Part shown: in pieces, positions 23,377-26,689 of the stretch
Position numbering within the stretch: the first letter of the stretch is position 1
Layout: each line of letters begins with the position of its first letter
Source: JAYEJB01 sp034716415
Lineage (GTDB): Bacteria > Patescibacteriota > Patescibacteriia > SG8-24
Direction: 5' to 3'
Assembly (NCBI GenBank): GCA_034716415.1
Contig: JAYEJB010000064.1
Span: 1 to 26,689, forward strand
DNA: 26,689 nt
Translations under genes and position numbers: made by a program
The notes under the pieces: model-generated
Told to the model about the DNA's origin: nothing
The model's input: only the letters and a program-made list of their open reading frames with translations
Databases searched by the model: none

Positions 23377-23658
23377 CTATTTACCCTTCAACGCGTCCTT
23401 CAACGCCTTGCCGGCCTTGAATTTCGGCACGACCACCGGCGGAATCTGGATCTTCTCGCTCGGGTTCTGGGGGTTCACGCCCATCCTGCCAGCGCGCTGC
23501 TTGGCGGAGAAAGCGCCGAATCCGGCAATCGCCACATCACCACCAGCCACGAGCGTCTCGGTGACGGTCTTGGTGAAGGCCTCGATCATCTCTTCGGCCT
23601 GCTTTTTTGATACGCCGACCTTTTCGGCGAGTACGCTGACGAGTTCAGCTTTGTTCAT
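23377..23658 (-). CDS. hup: HU-family DNA-binding protein
   Basis: HU dimers bend and compact DNA in the nucleoid. The 93 residues show the full pattern: MNKAELV at the start, the helical body to about 40, GFGAF (46-50), the DNA-contacting arm with R55, R58 and the NPQNP proline region (62-66), and the FKAGKALKDAL end (80-90). It is the last gene of the minus-strand group, 10 bases after ymdB, and has its own strong terminator. Confidence 0.96.
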   Translation of the reverse strand: MNKAELVSVLAEKVGVSKKQAEEMIEAFTKTVTETLVAGGDVAIAGFGAFSAKQRAGRMGVNPQNPSEKIQIPPVVVPKFKAGKALKDALKGK

Positions 23659-23668
23659 AATGGAACGG

Positions 23669-24469
23669 TTAAGATATTGTTAATCTTTTTTGGATATGTT
23701 CGATCGCGGTGGCTTGGCCACCTTCTCCGACCGTAATCAGGGCCGCGTTCACGACCGCCTCCCCGGACGAGGGAAACTCGTGTCGGACCGGAAGCTGGGT
23801 CATGAAATTACGCAGGATCAGCGTGCGATCGACGCCGATCACCCCGTCGCGAAAGCCGGTCATACCGATGTCCGTGATGTACGCCGTGCCTCCGGGCAAT
23901 ACGCGCTCGTCCCGTGTCGGGACATGCGTGTGGGTTCCCCAGATTGCGGCGGCCCTGCCGTCGGCGTGCCATCCGAAAGCGATTTTTTCGGATGTGGCTT
24001 CGCCGTGGAAGTCCACCAGCACCGCGTACGGCCGTCGGTTGGCCGTTTCCGCGATAATCTTGTCGAAGAGTCGGAATGGATCTTCAGTCAAAACACCACT
24101 GAACACCCTCCCCAAAAAGTTTATCACAAGGACTGATTTTGCGCCAACTGTAAACAAATTCCAGCCTTTGCCGGGTACGTCCTGCGGGTAGTTGGCAGGT
24201 CGGACAATGACGTCCGAATAGCGCGGGTCGGACAGGATGTCGTATGCCTCCTTGCGGGTCCAGATATGGTTGCCGCCGGTGAACATGTCGACTCCGGCCT
24301 CCAGCATCTCGTCGATGGTCTTGGTAGTGATGCCCTTGCCCTGCGCCAGATTTTCACAGTTGGCGATGATGATATCGGGCGACAGCTCGTTACGAAGATT
24401 GGGAAGCGTCTGTTTGACCGCTTCCCGACCTATTTTCGCTACGATGTCCCCGAGAACGAGGATTTTCAT
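23669..24469 (-). CDS. ymdB: YmdB-family metallophosphoesterase
   Basis: This family (TIGR00282) hydrolyses 2',3'-cyclic nucleotides and, in Bacillus subtilis, affects biofilm and motility decisions. Metal-binding residues are in place: D8 (LGDIV), E39-N40 (NCENLA), N67-H68 (GGNH), H155 (DFHGE), H180 and H182 (GTHTHVPT). The length of 266 residues is normal. It lies downstream of rny, a pairing kept in many bacteria, and both act on RNA or its breakdown products. About 220 bases of repeat-rich sequence separate it from rny, so it may have a separate promoter. Confidence 0.94.
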   Translation of the reverse strand: MKILVLGDIVAKIGREAVKQTLPNLRNELSPDIIIANCENLAQGKGITTKTIDEMLEAGVDMFTGGNHIWTRKEAYDILSDPRYSDVIVRPANYPQDVPGKGWNLFTVGAKSVLVINFLGRVFSGVLTEDPFRLFDKIIAETANRRPYAVLVDFHGEATSEKIAFGWHADGRAAAIWGTHTHVPTRDERVLPGGTAYITDIGMTGFRDGVIGVDRTLILRNFMTQLPVRHEFPSSGEAVVNAALITVGEGGQATAIEHIQKRLTIS

Positions 24470-24483
24470 GTGGTTGATTTTTA

Positions 24484-24563
24484 ATCGGTAGCCCTTCGAC
24501 CTCGCTCAGGGACTTATCATATATGGATGATGCCTGAGTGAGCGAAGCGGATCGAAGGTCTAC
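24484..24563. repeat. Imperfect palindromic repeat of the CTTCGACTCCGCTCAGGG type
   Basis: The arm 24488-24510 (GTAGCCCTTCGAC and CTCGCTCAGG) is inverted with changes at 24533-24563 (CCTGAGTGAGCGAAG, GATCGAAGG). ATCGGTAGCCCTTCGAC at 24484-24500 recurs directly at 24640-24656, where CTCCGCTCAGGG follows. A hairpin would form upstream of ymdB on the minus strand. Confidence 0.7.
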
Positions 24564-24568
24564 GGTTA

Positions 24569-24636
24569 TTTGGAGTAAACAGTAGATGTCTTATGCACAG
24601 TTTGGAGCAAAAACAGGCAGCCTGTTTCTCGCGGGG
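24569..24636 (+). repeat. Palindromic element C, half copy
   Basis: Flank TTTGGAGTAAACAGTA (24569-24584), then GATGTCTTATGCACAGTTTG, the inner AACAGGC-A-GCCTGTT palindrome and TTTCTCGCGGGG. The right arm is missing, and a CTTCGACTCCGCTCAGGG repeat follows directly. It lies past the 3' end of rny. Confidence 0.8.
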
Positions 24637-24667
24637 ACAATCGGTAGCCCTTCGACTCCGCTCAGGG

Positions 24668-24693
24668 CGATAATTTACTGACGTAAATTATCG
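24668..24693 (-). terminator. Perfect hairpin over the rny stop codon
   Basis: CGATAATTTAC (24668-24678) and GTAAATTATCG (24683-24693) form an 11-bp stem with a 4-base loop that contains the TAA stop (24688-24690). No T-run follows, so it may protect the 3' end or be a weak terminator. Confidence 0.45.
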
Positions 24694-26220
24694 CGCGTAC
24701 TCGATGACTCGAGTCTCGCGGATTACGTTCACTTTGACCTCACCCGGGTAGGTGAGTTCGCTTTCGATCTTCTTGGCGATGTCCTTGGCGAGCCTGTAGG
24801 CCGCGAAGTCGTCCACTTCTTTCGGTTCGACGAACACGCGCACCTCGCGACCGGCCTGAATGGCGTAAGCCTTCTCCACGCCCGGGAAACCGGCGGCGGT
24901 CTTCTCGAGTTCCTCGAGCCGCTGGATGTAGTTCTCGTAGGTCGCCTTCCGCGCACCGGGTCTGGCGCCGGAGATGGCGTCAGCGGACTTCACCAGTATC
25001 GCCTCGAGCGTCTTGGGGTTGTCCTCGTGGTGAGCGAGCGCCTGGTAGCAGATATCCTCCGGCATGTTGAACTTCTTGAGGATGTTGTAGCCGATCTCCG
25101 GATGCGCGCCTTGCACATCATGGTCGACCGCTTTGCCGATGTCATGCAGGAGACCACCGCGCTTGCAGGCGGTCACGTCCGCGCCTAATTCCTGCGCCAG
25201 CAGGGTCGCGATCTGAGCGACCTCGACGCTGTGCCGCAGTACGTTCTGTCCGTAGCTGGTGCGGAACTTCAGCCGGCCCAGGATCTGGATCAGTTTCGGA
25301 TCGAGTGCGGTCAGCGGGATGCCCATCTCGTACAGTGCGTCCTCACCGGCCTTCTTGATGTCCTTTGCGAGGCTCTTCTTGGCCGATTCGACCGCTCCTT
25401 CGATCTTGCTCGGGTGGATGCGGCCGTCTTCGATCAGTTTTTCGAGCGCGAGTCGCGCGACCTGCCGCCTGATGGGGGAGAAGCCGGAGATGACGATCGT
25501 TTCCGGAGTGTCATCCACGATGATCTCCGTGCCGGTCAGGTTCTCGATCGCCTTGATGTTGCGGCCCTCCTTGCCGATGATGCGCCCTTTCATGTCGTCG
25601 TTCGGGAGCTGGACGTTCGTGGTCGTGGTGTCCACGCAGTGCGAGGACGCGACACGCGAAATTACCAGGGACAGCATGTTCCTGGCCCTGCTCTCAAGTT
25701 CGTCGTTCTGTGTCCGCTCAAGCTTGTGCATCCGGCTGGAGAACGAATCACTCATGATCTCCTCGGCGTTCTTCAGGACGACGGTCTTGGCCTCGTCCAT
25801 CGAAAGACTGGCGATCTGTTCGAGCTTGGCGACCTGGTGTTCGCGAGCCTTGGAGAGCTCTTTCTTGACCTCCTCGATCTTCTCACTCTTCTGGAAGAGG
25901 GTGTCCTGTCGTTTCTGCAGATCGGTCATCCTGTGCTGGAAGTCCTGTTCACCCTTTTCCAGTTTATGCTGGATGACGCGGAGATCCTTCCGGCGGTCCT
26001 CGTCTTGCCGTTTGGAATCCTCAATCATGCGGAGAGCCTCTTCTTTGGCCTCCACTACTTTTTTCTTACTTTCATTGTCGGCGTCCTTGATGATTTTCTC
26101 GGCCTGGGCTTCGGCTGAACCGATCTGTCCCAGAGCGAGCCTCTTGCGGACGACATATCCGACTGCGAAGCCGATGCCGATTCCGACCGCTCCACCGTAT
26201 AACGCTATTAATATCCACAT
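24688..26220 (-). CDS. rny: Ribonuclease Y
   Basis: RNase Y is a membrane-anchored endoribonuclease that starts mRNA decay. From ATG at 26220 the protein has 510 residues: an N-terminal membrane helix (2-24, MWILIALYGGAVG), a long coiled coil (about 30-180), a KH RNA-binding domain with GRIIGKEGRNIKAIE (from 212), and an HD nuclease domain with the HD pair H359-D360 (LLHDIGKAVDHD). Length and domain order match Bacillus RNase Y. The frame continues upstream to a GTG at 26283, but that would put 21 extra residues before the membrane helix and begin inside a hairpin, so the ATG is preferred. The gene heads the rny-ymdB-hup group. Confidence 0.95.
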   Translation of the reverse strand: MWILIALYGGAVGIGIGFAVGYVVRKRLALGQIGSAEAQAEKIIKDADNESKKKVVEAKEEALRMIEDSKRQDEDRRKDLRVIQHKLEKGEQDFQHRMTDLQKRQDTLFQKSEKIEEVKKELSKAREHQVAKLEQIASLSMDEAKTVVLKNAEEIMSDSFSSRMHKLERTQNDELESRARNMLSLVISRVASSHCVDTTTTNVQLPNDDMKGRIIGKEGRNIKAIENLTGTEIIVDDTPETIVISGFSPIRRQVARLALEKLIEDGRIHPSKIEGAVESAKKSLAKDIKKAGEDALYEMGIPLTALDPKLIQILGRLKFRTSYGQNVLRHSVEVAQIATLLAQELGADVTACKRGGLLHDIGKAVDHDVQGAHPEIGYNILKKFNMPEDICYQALAHHEDNPKTLEAILVKSADAISGARPGARKATYENYIQRLEELEKTAAGFPGVEKAYAIQAGREVRVFVEPKEVDDFAAYRLAKDIAKKIESELTYPGEVKVNVIRETRVIEYAR

Positions 26221-26245
26221 AAAAAACCTCGTCAAACCTGCGAGG
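26221..26245 (-). promoter_or_regulatory. Terminator-like hairpin directly before the rny start codon
   Basis: On the minus strand CCTCG-CAGGTTTGA-CGAGG is followed by T6, which runs directly into the ATG of rny. The layout is that of a rho-independent terminator or attenuator and leaves no room for a Shine-Dalgarno sequence. The stem is only 5 bp. Confidence 0.5.
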
Positions 26246-26281
26246 CTGGATTCGGTCGTTTCTGGAGATGTTGCGCGAAAC

Positions 26282-26311
26282 ACGACGCGTTAGCGTCGTA
26301 GCCTTATTATA
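26282..26311 (-). promoter_or_regulatory. rny promoter -10 box and leader hairpin
   Basis: TATAAT on the minus strand (26306-26311) has no good -35 partner. Immediately downstream ACGACGC (26282-26288) and GCGTCGT (26293-26299) form a 7-bp stem with a 4-base loop at the expected 5' end of the transcript. Confidence 0.5.
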
Positions 26312-26689
26312 CCCTCACGGGGTATGTCGAGCTGTTGATTTCTTCGGAGTCGGTGCTGACCTTGGTCAGCTCCGATGCAATCACAATGGATTTGCAGTCC
26401 GTCGCGTTTCGGTACTTCATAACCAGGAGTTAACCCGGACGCGTGCGGCCGCTGTCGTGCAGTTTTTACCTCTATAATCAGTGTTTCAGCCGGTTCAGCC
26501 GTTGATGGCCGTGTCGCTCTTCCGTGGTTCCGAATCTCGCCTGCAGGCGATTAATTGAACTGTGTCTTCAATTTATCATTTTCCGGGTCGTTTGGCAAGG
26601 GGGCGGGGATAGTGGGGAAAGCGGGACCTGCCTGCCGGCCGGCAGGGGAGGGGCCGAAGGGAGGGGGACCCCCCGTCGCGGGAGCGTCG
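26312..26689. other. Region upstream of rny, no convincing gene
   Basis: It holds a hairpin GCTGACC-TT-GGTCAGC (about 26355-26370), a plus-strand TATAAT (26473-26478) that may start a transcript leaving the window, TCGCCTGCAGGCGA (about 26537-26550), and AATTGAA/TTCAATT (26553-26573). From 26597 the sequence is G-rich and includes a CCTGCCTG-type palindromic repeat (26622-26648). No open frame here has a known motif. Confidence 0.4.

Noticed and set aside
23222..23683. Plus-strand open frame across element B and hup
   Set aside because: Its first part is the palindromic repeat and the rest is antisense to the clear HU gene.
26220..26283. Longer RNase Y starting at GTG 26283
   Set aside because: It would place 21 polar residues before the membrane helix and start within the leader hairpin; ATG 26220 gives the usual N-terminus.
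26307..26420. Possible 37-residue reading frame on the minus strand upstream of rny (starts MKYRNATD)
   Set aside because: Its stop overlaps the rny -10 box, no ribosome binding site is present and the peptide shows no motif; too weak to list as a gene.
26312..26420. Structured RNA such as tmRNA or 6S RNA upstream of rny
   Set aside because: A hairpin and a short GGA/TCC stem are present, but no hallmark sequence of a known RNA family could be found.
26268..26477. 69-residue plus-strand frame covering the rny upstream region
   Set aside because: It runs antisense through the rny leader hairpin and promoter and resembles no protein.

Overview
The window looks like a chromosomal segment of a Candidate Phyla Radiation (Patescibacteria, Parcubacteria-like) bacterium. 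This is an inference from several signs: very large secreted repeat proteins behind prepilin leaders, a baseplate-J-like extracellular domain, a short prolyl-tRNA synthetase without the usual insertion domain, start codons mostly lacking a Shine-Dalgarno sequence, and many small palindromic intergenic repeats. TGA is used as a normal stop, so translation fits the standard bacterial code.

Left edge (1-598): a structured GC-rich stretch, a hairpin, nested inverted repeats, and a tRNA-Lys(CTT) gene on the minus strand with an encoded CCA end and a good promoter. An AT-rich promoter region with a dyad follows.

Main block (599-16830, plus strand): a tightly packed operon. It encodes a multi-spanning sensor histidine kinase, two CheY-like receivers, the type IV pilus assembly ATPase PilB, the platform protein PilC, and four pilin-like proteins in the order GspH-, GspI-, GspJ- and GspK/PilX-like. 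The GspI-like and GspJ-like members are giants of 1400 and 1482 residues. The first carries three seven-bladed beta-propeller-like arrays (21 blades of 39 residues), each followed by a beta-sandwich-like module. The second carries five repeats of about 183 residues, partly created by an 800-bp perfect duplication. In known systems the GspH-I-J-K homologues form the pilus or pseudopilus tip, so the likely product is a tip complex carrying two large adhesin-like proteins. The two-component genes probably control pilus production or movement.

Second pilus block (17051-21140): a PilM domain fused in one chain to a basic/acidic linker, a membrane segment and an extracellular baseplate-J-like region, then two tandem, nearly identical major-pilin genes and a terminator.

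Right part (21387-26220): a small membrane protein gene (minus), proS (plus), and a minus-strand group rny-ymdB-hup. RNase Y next to YmdB is a widely conserved pairing. A family of roughly 95-bp palindromic elements, whose terminal arms each contain TTATGCACA (a match to the DnaA-box consensus), occurs at three places here, always beside gene 3' ends. Other interspersed repeats of the CTTCGACTCCGCTCAGGG and CCTGCCTG...CAGGCAGG types are also present, one of them inside the leader-coding sequence of a major pilin.
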